A DNA stretch of 64,000 nucleotides, taken from contig NC_081815.1 in assembly GCF_030704535.1 (NCBI RefSeq), positions 4,226,501 to 4,290,500 of the forward strand. Direction: 5' to 3'. Origin of the DNA: Vitis vinifera (Eukaryota > Streptophyta > Magnoliopsida > Vitales > Vitaceae). This document shows, in pieces, positions 1-10,950 of the stretch. The position numbers and the translations under genes were made by a program. Below the pieces are notes generated by a model. The model was not told the origin of the DNA. It did no database searches and saw only the letters and a list, made by a program, of their open reading frames with translations. How positions within the stretch are numbered: position 1 is the first letter of the stretch; each line of letters starts with the position of its first letter.

Positions 1-960
1 TAAAAAAATTCATGGTGAAATATCACCCTTTTACAATGAAATAAAATTTCAAATAAAATATATTTTATTACAAATATATATATATATATATATATCACAT
101 GTTTCATCTTTAATTCATATCCCTATTTCAATTTTAAATATCTTTTCTAATAAATTCAATAATAATATTTCAAATGAAATGGTTGATAGAAATATATTTT
201 TGCTTAACACCAAATTTCTAAGCAATAAAAACCTTTGTATTAGTCGGATGTGGGTATATGCTTTCATAACCATTCACTTGTAAAAAAACCATGAACTAAA
301 CATTGAAGTATGGAACAAACGTACCTCAACTACCTATCCTTATACAATCAATTCTATCAAAAAACATAATCAAACACAATTAGGTACCCACATGATCACT
401 ATTTTTCCTTTCATGAGTATTAATTCAAATTCATCTTACAAGTAACATCATCCCTTACTACATTTAGAAAAAGTAAGAGAGAAAAAAAAAAAGGTGAAGA
501 GATAGCCTAAAAACAATTTCTAATCTCTCATGGAATCTTTTACCTTTACATGATATATCGCATATGGCTCAGAAATCTGGAAAAAATAAATTCACATTGA
601 AGTAGTTGTGTATTTGGAGAAAGAAAAATCATTAATTTACATATTAATCAAACAAGTACTCTTAACATATATTACTCAAAACATTAAGATAATAAAATAT
701 ATAATGTGAGAAGGAAGGAAACAAAATAAGTACAACTTAAACACTAACTTAAAGCACTACTAGAATGCTAACTTATGACATTTGTGAAGGATATACAATT
801 AAAAATTCAACCTACCATGAATAAGAGGCCACCAATGGGGACATCTTTGCTTTTATGAACAACAATATTAGTTTACTAAGCTTAGATAATTCGGATTTCA
901 TTAATGTCATAATGCATTGATGTTCATCAATAATTTAATTTAACTATCAATTTTACTTTT
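1..960. other. AT-rich intergenic DNA, no gene seen
   Basis: Both strands are closed by frequent stops and no coding signature is visible. The only structure is a short (TA)n tract near 76-96. It may be degenerate transposon sequence belonging with the remnant just to the right. Confidence 0.6.
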
Positions 961-967
961 TCAATTG

Positions 968-1204
968 CTAATCTTGTACCTTTAATTGTTGAGCTTGCTC
1001 ATTTAATTGTTTACTTTGATATTTTACTTGATTTGACAATTGGTTAGCCTTCTTTTTAGTTGTCATAACCTTTGTATAGTTGCACTGAGTGAAGGTGTTA
1101 GTCACCTCACCATGACCAAATCCTTTGACATAACCAAACTTGCTACTAAGGACATCAAAATAAATTTCATCTGCGATCATTTGTATCGATCTTGATATGT
1201 CCAT
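968..1204 (-). pseudogene. Possible CACTA (En/Spm) transposase remnant
   Basis: A 78-codon reading frame on the minus strand contains SSKFGYVKGFGHGE followed by a Gln/Lys-rich tail (QLSNQVKYQSKQLNEQAQQL). The Gly-Tyr-Val-x-Gly-x-Gly-x-Gly pattern followed by a coiled, Gln-rich tail resembles the C-terminal part of plant Ptta/En/Spm (Transposase_24) proteins. That family assignment is from memory of the motif. No other transposase part is recognisable nearby, so this would be a scrap. It could be a chance open frame. Confidence 0.35.
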
Positions 1205-1599
1205 AATGTTTAATAATTATTATTATATATTGGATATATTCCATAAAGTTATTTAATTTTATAATATTTATCTTTTAAATGATTTTATTATTATATAATA
1301 TATTATTAATTATAACAATAAAAAACGGTTTAATAGGATGATATTTGGACTATCACTACAAATTCGTTTCACGCATGCTAGTCTCCCTGGCCTCTCTAGA
1401 CTCCTATCAATTTTAATGGGCCTGAGCCCATTTTATACAAGGCCCATATAAAAAGTCCAAAACAACTTTTTCAATTAATTTGCTAATTTATTTCATTTAT
1501 ACTGATTTATTTTAGTATTTATGCATTTCTCTAATATTTTTTTCTTCAATGTAGTTTACAAATTTATGTGTTTTAATGTTCAAAATCGTATGTATAATA

Positions 1600-2205
1600 A
1601 TTAGGGGTTGTAATTTGGGTGGATTGATCAAGTTAATAACTAATCTAAGTCTGATTTGAATTTAAAAACAATAAACTCAAGTTCAACCTAACTTAATCTC
1701 TAACCCGAGACATTCAACTTAAGTCCAATCCAATCTTATTTTTCTAAATTTGGGTTGAATTCAGGTTGAATTTAGATTAGTTGGGTGTTGTATAATTCAA
1801 AATCTATTTGTAATTTTTTTTTTTTTTTTTAAATTCTATCTATTTATATGAAAATTTTAAATAGTAATTAGGAAGAAATTTTAAAATAGTAGAAAAAAAA
1901 ATCATAAATTTATATATCTTTCTTAAAAAATAAATGATATAATATAATTTGATTTTTTTTTCTTAAAATTATAAAAAATGAATATTATTATATGGGACAA
2001 TATGTATTATAAATATTATAAAAATATAAATTGAGTTTGGGTTAAGTTTAAGTTGTTCAAACCTTAACGTGAGTTTAATTCAAATTGAACTTGAGTTGAA
2101 AAACTCAACCCAAGCCCAACTGAGTATTGAAGATGATTGTTTAAGTCTACTTAAATATTAAATTGAGTTGGATCAACTCGTTTAAGTTGCATCCTTAATA
2201 ATAAT
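1600..2205. mobile_element. Candidate non-autonomous inverted-repeat element
   Basis: The segment starts near AGGGGTTGTAATTTGGGT and ends near AACTCGTTTAAGTTGCATCCTT, which are imperfect inverted copies of each other. The interior is full of short variants of GGGTTGAA/TTCAACCC in both orientations and has no coding capacity. This is the layout of a small non-autonomous DNA element. The ends are approximate and no target-site duplication was confirmed. Confidence 0.35.
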
Positions 2206-2490
2206 TAATATTATGTGGATTAATACTTTATGAATAAAATCATGTTTACCGTAAATATTTTAATAATTTTCACAATTATTTTATTTTTAGTGTTGAAATG
2301 AATTGATATTTTCTATAAAAAAAAAAAAAAAGAAAAAAAAAAAGGCAAATGGGGGAGAAGGTAAAAGTATTTTCCAAAAATGAAAAAAATAATACTATGA
2401 CCGACCAAGATCGTCCAATCGAAATACGTGGATGACCTGGCAGCAACACCACAGGGTAAGACAATCGCCGCCCATCATAATAAATTAATA

Positions 2491-2492
<2 letters not shown>

Positions 2493-2565
<73 letters not shown>
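2493..2565. repeat. (AT)n microsatellite, about 70 bp
   Basis: Uninterrupted alternating AT for about 70 bases, roughly 70 bp upstream of the likely transcribed leader of the first CCCH gene. It is expected to be highly length-variable and prone to cruciform formation. Confidence 0.95.
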
Positions 2566-2571
<6 letters not shown>

Positions 2572-2714
2572 CTGGATAAACCTGATTAAATTAGCCTAAT
2601 AATAGTGATTTAAAGATGTTTTAAGGGTTTAGGGCTTTAGAGTTAGGGTTTTTTCAACTTCTTCTGAGAGTGGCCCTAGGGTTCAATGATTTTGGATGGC
2701 AATTAGGTTTCCAT

Positions 2715-2819
2715 ATGGCGGCTAGGGTTTTAGATTATCATCCGAACTCTCCTGCCGCCTTAGAGTATATAACTTCCATTCCGGATGAAGTCCAGGTTTA
2801 TTTTCAGATTTATACGTAA
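2715..2819 (+). CDS. Upstream ORF in the leader of the CCCH gene
   Basis: ATG at 2715 opens a 34-codon frame beginning MAARVLDYHPNSP and ending at TAA 2817-2819. It lies about 650-750 bp upstream of the main start at 3474, in sequence that reads as the 5' leader. A likely leader intron runs from CAG|GTTTAT at 2796 to TTCCAG at 3456. Splicing it would change the end of the peptide, leaving 27 codons plus one and a stop (GCC TAG). The composition looks protein-like rather than low-complexity. Whether it is translated, or regulates the main frame, is inference. Confidence 0.4.
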   Translation: MAARVLDYHPNSPAALEYITSIPDEVQVYFQIYT

Positions 2820-3456
2820 AAGTTTTGAACTTTGGTCATTCCTTTTGCGGTCTCTTTGTAAAATTCAGTATCGGTTTTTGATTTCTTAATTTGCCTTTTA
2901 GGACCGATAAAGTCATCTGGGTATTCTTGGTTTCTCTATAAGAATAGGTTTTTATAGCCCTAAAACCTATCCTGGTGTTCTTGATTCTCTGAATTTTCTT
3001 TGATCAAAGTTCTTATACAGGTTTGTTAATTCTTCAGATCCATTTTTTCTTTCCTATTTTCATTGCCTTTGTCAGTTTTAAGGTTTATAATTGAAAGTTC
3101 TGTGGTTGGATCATTCTTTTTTTCATATCAAATTCAATTGATTTCTTAAATAGAAATTGTTTTAATCCCAAATACCCATCTGCATTGTATGCAGGTGTAT
3201 GAAATTTTATCATTGGTTGCCGATTCAAATTCATTCTGGATTAGCCTGAATTCTAATTTTGATACATGATATCATTTTTTTTACTCATTCATTTTGTTGT
3301 TGATTTTTTACTAAGTTTGCTGATCGTTGTCTCCTTTCTTTCTGTTTTTTCTTTTATCAAATCTCCATTAGGTTTTCTGAGCAATACTGATAGCAGCTAT
3401 TTTGCCCAAAGAGTCATCATTGATTATCTCTTGAATAAAAACTGAATTTATTCCAG
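2796..3456 (+). other. Probable 5' UTR intron of the CCCH gene
   Basis: The donor context is CAG|GTTTAT after 2795. The acceptor is TTTATTCCAG ending at 3456, 17 bases before the main ATG. The interior is T-rich like neighbouring plant introns. Transcription evidence would be needed to fix the donor; an alternative GCAG|GTGTAT lies near 3195. Confidence 0.5.
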
Positions 3457-3473
3457 GCCTAGAATTCACAGAT

Positions 3474-6400
3474 ATGAGTTTTCCTGATTCCCGTGCTCTG
3501 GTTGCGCCACCATTGCATCCTTTTCCTGTTGGGGATGATGACATTGGTTCCTGGTCTCAGTTCCCAATGAACAATGAAGAATATGAGGTGCATTCACATT
3601 TTGAATACCCTCCTCACAAGAGGACTAGAAATTCTGAAGGCCAGATGCCAAATTCATCACCTCACCCATCCATGAATCCAAGGATACATCCACCAAATGC
3701 TCCAACCAGTAGAGGGACAAGCAATATTTTCTTCAAGACCCGGATATGTGCTAAATTTAAACTGGGTCAATGCCGGAATGGTGAGAACTGCAACTTTGCC
3801 CATGGTATGGAAGATATGCGCCAACCTCCACCCAACTGGCAAGAACTTGTTAATGTTGGTGGCCGTGAAGAAGAACGGGGGACAAAGATTTGGGATGAGG
3901 ACCAGAGGATAATTCATAAGATGAAGCTGTGCAAGAAGTTCTATAATGGTGAAGAATGTCCATATGGGGACAGGTGCAATTTTCTTCATGAAGATCCAAA
4001 GAAGTTTAGGGATGATTCAGCGAGGCCTAGGGAGAGCTTTGCAATAAGCATTGGAACTACAGGGCCTCCAATGGAGCATGGAAGTGGTTCTAATCTTGGT
4101 TCTAACCTCAGTTCTAATCTCAGTTCTATGAATTCTGGTTTGGATCCTTTCAGAGGAAATGTGAAGCCTACATATTGGAAGACAAAGCTTTGCTGTAAGT
4201 GGGAAACCACTGGTCACTGCCCTTTCGGGGAGAAATGTCACTTTGCTCATGGGCAAGCTGGTATATTTATATGAATATTTCTTAGCTTGTTTGTTAATTT
4301 GCTGTGTCACTTTGGCTTCCTTTTTCCTGACATCTGTTTTTATTTTCTCATATTGATGTTTGGATTGATCAACATGATTTTTTTGCAGCATATTCCCTGG
4401 GTCAGAATACATAAATATACAACTTAGAGATTCAAGCTTGTTCCTTATTAACATACATGTCACACAATGTTGCACATTTGTCTATTTTTCCTTTGGTCTA
4501 TATAATCAGAAATCACCTAGAATAAATTACTTTTCATTGGATTTGTTGCTTTCAACAATGATTTGAATTTGTTTTTACTGTTCTTTGAGAAGCAGAATGA
4601 ACTGATTCCTTTCCATCTCTAGGAAGTAGTAACTCACTCATGATTCTTTTGCAGCATATTCCCTGGGTCAGCATACATAAATATACAATTTAGAGATGCA
4701 AACTTGTTCCTTATTAACATACATGTCCACAATGTTGCACATTTGTCTATTTTTCCTATAGTCTATATAATCAGAAATCACCTAGAATAAATTACTTTTC
4801 ATTGGATTTGTTGCTTTCAACAATGATTTGAATTTGTGTTTACTGTTCTTTGAGAAGCAGAATGAACTTATTCCTTTCCATCTCTAGGAAGTAGTAACTC
4901 ACTCATGCTATTGGCAAATCCTTGATTTTATTCTGATTACACAACGAAAACTAATTATTTTTGTTGGGCATTTGGGGTACCTATTATATATCAATCATAA
5001 AATATTCAATCAAACTTTCTGATGTTGATATTGTGAATTAATTCTTTTTCTATATTCTGTTGGGTGTTTCTAAAGTTCTATTTTGTAGTTCACTGGGCAA
5101 ATTAATTTGTGTGGATAAATTTATAATTGGTGCTATCTTTGTAAGAAGGAATTTGTACCTTTATCTTTTGGCTCTCTCTGCTTCTTGTAGTAATTTCCAA
5201 GTGCAGCAAAATTATTTTTTGTAGAATATTCCCTACCACTCTTTTTTTGCAAAGTGGGACATGTTTGGCCCGCCTGAAGAGAAATTGACATATCTTTACC
5301 TGTTTCTAAGTCTGGCCAATGTGTATTATTTATCATATCACAATAAATGGCTTCCCATAGGAGGTGGCATGCACCCCATGGGCACAAGTAATAGCGCTTC
5401 TTCTTCTTTTTTGCTTTTTAATTTTGAGATGCCACCACAAAAATTCTTCCTACATCTAAAATTTCTAATTTATTCTCTAAGTTTGTTTGCAAAACCTATA
5501 TATGGCCCATAAAAAGGAGGCAAAGAAAGGGAAAGATATGGTTCCCTTTGGAAGAAACTAGGGTTACTGGCACGCCCAGCAACTTATTCCTTCTTTTCTC
5601 TCTGTCTCCCTCCTTTAGAATTTTATGTGCAGCCAGATTGTTCATTCCCTTCCTCTTCACCACATATTTATAGTTAGCTGGATTCATCCACTTCACTTTC
5701 ATTTCAACTTTTAAACCATATTTCTATATTTGTGGTGACCAATTCATCAAGTATTTTTCTCTTCTTGTTTGTCATAAAAGAAGTGGTAAAAACTTTCACA
5801 TCCACAGGCTTCTTTCTAAAGATCTTTGGGTAGAGAGAGTATTATAGGTGGATAGAGTATTATAAGCACCTCCTTTTTAAAAATTAAAAAAATTTAAGAA
5901 AAAGAACTATAATATGCATCAACGGAAAGCAATCCCTATTTGAGTGGTGACTTACAACACATACTGAGGTCAACATAAAATTGCTTTTAATTTCTCTGAA
6001 AGTGTTCCAAATAACCTTTCAGGATGATTGGTTGAGTTCTTATATCATATTAGTAACAAGAGGAAGAGATGTCAGATACGAGCTTGAGGAACCTCTTTCT
6101 ACGGTCTCTTCTTGAGTGGTCTCAACAGATTATGGACGTGGACTATCTCTCTTTTCTGAATTTGATGGGTGATTGGAGTGTTGGTTAACTTTGTTCTTTC
6201 TAGGTTTTTGTTCCTCCTTTGTTGCCTTGGGTTTGACTTTCTTTGTATACTGCCTGTGTACATAGGGAGTGCCCCCTGTTTTGGCGTGTTTTAATTTAAT
6301 TTTGTCTCTTTGTCTATCAAAAAAAAGAAAAAATTAGTAACAAATAGTATGATCCTCTAGTGACCTTTTGCCCTGGTCTTCCCTGATATAATGCTTCTTT

Positions 6401-6838
6401 GATCAAAGTTGATGTGAAATATTTGCTGTTTGTGCCCTTTTATTACAGCCTCGGAAGATGATGAGACCTCTTTAAACAGGGAGCATAATCTAATGACATA
6501 AAAGCAAAGAATTTTTAAGAATCCATATGCTCTTGTGGTATTTCTGGTTACTAATGGTGGTCTTTTTTTAAACAGAGCTACAGATGACTGGTGGTGGTGG
6601 TGGTGGTGGTGGCTGGGCTGAAGCTGAAGTGGGGAACACATGCTCCTTGCCTGCAAAGCTTCCCTCTGTTCCTGCTAATGTCTCAACTCCTCCTGAGTTG
6701 GGTACTGGGGCTCCTATCAATCCAGAAAGACAGAACAAGAAGCTATTACTGCAGTCAAAAGGATTCAAGAAGATCAATCGAATTTATGCTGATTGGATTG
6801 ATGATCTGCCATCATTGAACAACAAAGTGAAGGACTGA
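3474..6838 (+). CDS. CCCH zinc-finger protein (C3H12/C3H39-like), 349 aa
   Basis: Two coding exons, 3474-4260 and 6576-6838, join in phase (787 + 263 nt). The protein has three CCCH fingers: C92-x7-C-x5-C-x3-H110, C153-x8-C-x5-C-x3-H172 and C240-x8-C-x5-C-x3-H259. Such fingers bind RNA, and plant proteins of this layout (Arabidopsis C3H12/C3H39 type) are probably nuclear RNA-associated regulators; the exact role is unknown. Between fingers 2 and 3 lies a short Ser/Asn repeat (SNLGSNLSSNLSS). Exon 2 opens with eight Gly encoded by a GGT run, and the tail ends in a conserved-looking KINRIYADWIDDLP. The 2.3-kb intron carries a tandem duplication and a LINE fragment. Reading straight through the donor would stop after five extra residues (retention form, 266 aa). 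The start is chosen because it is the first ATG after the likely leader intron. Confidence 0.93.
4374..4906. repeat. 266-bp tandem duplication in intron 1 of the CCCH gene
   Basis: Two head-to-tail copies, about 4374-4640 and 4641-4906, are nearly identical with a few single-base differences. One copy has CACACAATG where the other has CCACAATG. Both copies carry a T-rich tract followed by GCAG|CATATTCC, so a splice-acceptor-like sequence is duplicated too. The high identity points to a recent event. Confidence 0.95.
6060..6332 (+). mobile_element. 5'-truncated L1-type LINE 3' end with target-site duplication
   Basis: The segment encodes a decayed LINE C-terminus (LFLRSLLEWSQQ...YLSFL), then a T-rich 3' UTR with CTGTGTACATAGGGAGTGCC, then an A-rich tail. 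It is flanked by the 11-bp direct repeat ATTAGTAACAA at 6049-6059 and 6333-6343, a typical target-primed insertion footprint. It sits in sense orientation in intron 1 of the CCCH gene, about 240 bp before exon 2. Confidence 0.85.
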
Positions 6839-8779
6839 GTTCAAGTTATGCCTGGAATTTTGCACATGAGCATTTAAAATTTGATTAAGAAGTTCAAGTT
6901 CTGCTTCCAGATCTTCACATATTTGACCATGAAGGCGGTTCAGATGCATGGAGAACTGGAAGATACATTCTTCCCTTCTCCCCTTATCCTTTCAATCATT
7001 GGGTCATTGGTGGGTGTTAATTTGGTCACATAGGTATTTCAGTTTTAGATCTCTTTCCTTGTAAGCCTTCATTAATCAAAGATGTGGTATAATTTTTCAA
7101 TTTGGAAACAGTATAGTTTCTAGCTGGAACATCAAAATAAGGAAGAATTGTTGATAAAAAATGTGATAATCCAATCCATGCAAAATTTGTCTCTTCAAAT
7201 TCTCCATTATATATAAAGTGCCTCAAAAGGACGCACTAGAATACACACAATGTATATAAATTTTGTCAACAGGTAAACAAAAAGGATGAGAGAATAAAAA
7301 CCAACCTTCCACTCCTAAATGGAATTTAACCACTCTATAAAATCTATCCTGGTCTTAGAAATGATCATCTATGGACACTCTAGCCAATTTAAAGTCAATC
7401 CAGAAGAGTACACAGAGAATTATTTGATTGCTTGATCCACTGTCAAATGGCATCCTATTTTTATTCCTTCCATAGTGTTTACGATAGGTACAAAAGCGAG
7501 GTTCTCTAAGTTTTCTTCCGCATCTTCCCCATAATATGGCTATTCCAACTCAAAAGAGTTCCTTTAACTGAGTGCATCACCTAGGCCTAAGCAGAGAAAA
7601 AATAAGTTGCCACAAGATTCACTTCAAGACGGTTAAGAAGCTTGTGATCAACTGACTTTTCTTTCCCTTTACATATGCAACATCAATTTAGAATATTATA
7701 TCCCCTCCTCAAGTGTTAAAATTCTTTCCTAGATAGCTTTTAGCAAAAAAAAAACCCACATTTGATGACACTCGTGGGTTTCAAACTATGCTTACAAGGA
7801 AAAGCTCACTTCTTCCTTGGGCTAAGGAAGCATAGAAAGATTTGATAGTGAACTTGTCATTCTTAATTTCCTTGTAACCTAATCTATCATCCATATGCTT
7901 TCTAATTCAACTTAATTGGAGTCTTTCCAAAAAGGTTTTCACTCTTTCCAATTCCCAATCATGGAGCTATCTATGAAAGCAATGACTCCACCAACATCTG
8001 TCCTTGACTTGCTTCCACATCTTTGCAACCCAAAAGTTTTTAGCAACAACTATAGAAAATAACATTGGGAAAGACTCTTCTAAAGTACATTCCTTGTATC
8101 ATTTCTTTCCAAAATTTTGCTTTTATGTCATTACCCACAATGAAGCAACATCTACTTCTAAAGACCTCCCACCCAATCCTAATAGCCTTCTAAAAACCAA
8201 ACCCATACTCATTCCTTACTACCCTCCAACGCCATTACTCTTCATTTGTCCTAAACTTTCCTTTTATGACTTATTTCCAAAGGGATTCTTTCTTTCTCTC
8301 TATTTGCCAAGGAAAGCCTTATTAATAGTATGGAGATTTTTAATACCAAGACCTTCATTCTTCCTATCCAAATACATAAAAGATCAATTAAACAAATGAG
8401 GCTTTCTCTCAAGCATTTCTTACTCCAAAGGCCTTTAGACTTGTTATACTAAAAAACTCAATCTTTTAGGAGTGATGAATAAAGATATGAAATAAATTGG
8501 CAACTTTGACAATGTCCTCTTGATCATGGTGAGTATCCCTTAAAAGGTATCGTTTTTTCCACAAGGTAAGCTTTCTCTAGAATCTCTTCTCCATCGAATC
8601 TCACATCCTCATCGATTTGTTAGGAGGTCCCAAAGGTCTATGTATGTAGTTAGTACATTTCCTACCTTGCAACCCAACACTGAAAGTAGCTCTTCCACAT
8701 TTGCTACTTTATGTACCAAATTTAGTTCACTTTTCTCCATTCTTTTTTAAGTTGAATATCCTCGAACCACATGAAAGGC

Positions 8780-9945
8780 TAATTTAATTTGCACATAGAT
8801 TTCTATTTAAGAAATATTAAGTGTGGTCAAATTTATTTTTCATTGATTTGAAAAATGATGTAGGTACAATTTTTGTTTTGTCATCGAATTCTTCATTTTT
8901 AATTATTAATTGAGGGCTTGAAGAAGTTCAATTTCAAATACCTTGAGCTTAATATATGTCAGATTTAGTTTTGAGTTAGATCTTGTCTTTACTTAGTCTT
9001 TAACACGATTTAGACCTTAATTTGAATTAAACTTTGACATGACTTGGGTTTTGGCATGAGTTGAGTTTGGTGTGACTTTAGTTTTGACTTGACTTGAACC
9101 TTCACTTGATTTAAACAACTTAAACTAATTGAGTTAAAGTTTGACATGACTTGGGTTTTGGCATGAGTTGAGTTTGGTGTGACTTTAGCTTTGACTTTAC
9201 TTGAGCCTTCACTTGATTTAAACAACTTAAATTAATGGCCCACTTGAGGATTTCATTTTAGCTTTTATAGATTTCAATTTAAAACTTGAGGATTTCAAAA
9301 TCTTTATAATTTAAAGACATTTTGAAAAAGTTGAAGATTAGTTGAAGTCTTCTTTCAAGATTTAATTGAAGCTTTGGATCTCCCTTAAAAGGCTCGCCAA
9401 GAGTCTTCAAAATTATCTTTTGAATCATGCCTTTTGGAATAAACCCTATTTATAGGGTTTGGAAGTATAATATTTGGATAGTTTTTGGATCATTTAGAAA
9501 TATTATTATTTAATTAAAGTTAATATATAAGGAGATTTAAAAGACCATATATAATAGTTTTATTCATTTGAAATATTATTCTTTAATAAAAAAATAATAT
9601 TTAAAAAGATTTAAAAGCACTATATTTGATAGTCTTTGATTTATTTCTTAATAAGACTTAATAATTACTTTTAAAATTATCGAACTTACTATTTTTTTTA
9701 TTCTAGCAATTATATTTTAAGGTTAGAATTTATATATATATTTTTATTTAAATATAAAACAACTTATCTTTTCTTTGTGTTGGCCCATGCTACATACGTT
9801 ATTATTTTATTGATAAAAATTTTATTTCATGACGATTTTTAATCGATCACAATTTGAATTAATATTAAGCACTTGATTTTTATGTTAATTTATAATTAAC
9901 TTAATTTAACTATTTGACAAATTATAAAAGGTCAAATTTGTCCTT
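8780..9945. mobile_element. Unclassified insertion inside the LINE
   Basis: LINE homology stops near 8780 and resumes near 9945, so about 1.17 kb was inserted. The insert is AT-rich and has no recognisable protein. It contains GACATGACTTGGGTTTTGG-type direct repeats and a CCCTATTTATAGGG palindrome with a TATA-like core. A solo LTR is possible, but I could not define TG..CA ends or a target duplication. Confidence 0.5.
9022..9238. repeat. 108-bp tandem repeat, two copies
   Basis: GACATGACTTGGGTTTTGG occurs at 9035 and 9143, and the surrounding 108 bp is repeated with few changes. The unit is itself built from TTGACTTGA/CATGACTT-like words. The minus-strand frame across it is a by-product of the repeat. 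Confidence 0.85.
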
Positions 9946-10930
9946 CTACACTTGATACCTCAAATACTCATGATTAGCATTACAGAAAATTAGGGTGTTA
10001 TTTGCAAACAATAAATTTGATTCTTCCATTTCCTCATTACTTGTTTCTCACTTTGAAACTCGAGACAAAGCCCCTCTTTGTAGCCTTCCTAAGAATCTAA
10101 CTAAGTTGCTCCATTACCAAAATGGAAAAGTAAGAGTAAAGAGGATCTTTTTGTCACAATCCCTTGAAACTCTATAAAAAATTATTTAGGATCTCATTGA
10201 CTAGTATATAGAATTTCATCCAAGGTATGCATCATTTGATCCATCCCACACACTTATGACCAAAGCTTATTTTATCTAATACTACTAACAAAAAGTCTCA
10301 ATTTATATTATTATTATATGCCTTTCTAATGTCCAATCCTAAATAATCCCATTACTAGAGCTCTTTAGCCTTGAATCTAAGGTCTCATTTTGCAATGAGA
10401 TCCAATTTTTTTCCTTTTTCATGAAAATGATACCTCAAAACACTCTCTCCACTACCTTTTTAGCTTATTTGTGAGGACTTAAGCTTGGAGCATGTACAAC
10501 CCCCCAATTAAGCTAATAGTTTTGAAAACTTTCAAGTCGTCACCTCCACTTTTCTTTGGGACTAAAACCAAGAAAGTGACATTTAGGTTTCTTTCAAATG
10601 GGTCATTATCAAATAACACTTTAAGAAACTCATCACTTCAAATTTTACAAAGCCCCAGCTCATTTGTCAAAATGTCATAATGAAACCATCTACATTGAAG
10701 TTCATCTCAACATAAACCGAAAAAGGCAACTAAAACTTCCCCCTTGAAAAAAGGTAACTCCAATTTCTTAGCATCATTACTTTCTAGCATTTTAAAGGTC
10801 ATCTTGTTGATGCTAGGTCTCCAATCCCCTACTTTGGATAGGAAATTTTGGAAAGCCATGGAGACACCTCTTTCTTCATATGAGCTTCTTTGAACAACCA
10901 TTTATTATTCACTCTTACTTTGGACAAAAG

Positions 10931-10950
10931 GTTTTTTTTTTTTTTTTTTT
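10931..10950. repeat. Poly-T tract
   Basis: A run of about 20 T inside the decayed LINE. No function is apparent. Confidence 0.8.

Noticed and set aside
3657-3989. Minus-strand open frame across the first CCCH exon
   Set aside because: It is the antisense shadow of the zinc-finger coding sequence and has no motif of its own.
8004-8399. 131-codon plus-strand frame
   Set aside because: The minus strand of the same bases reads as a decayed LINE (LHTINKAFLGK), so the plus frame is a by-product.
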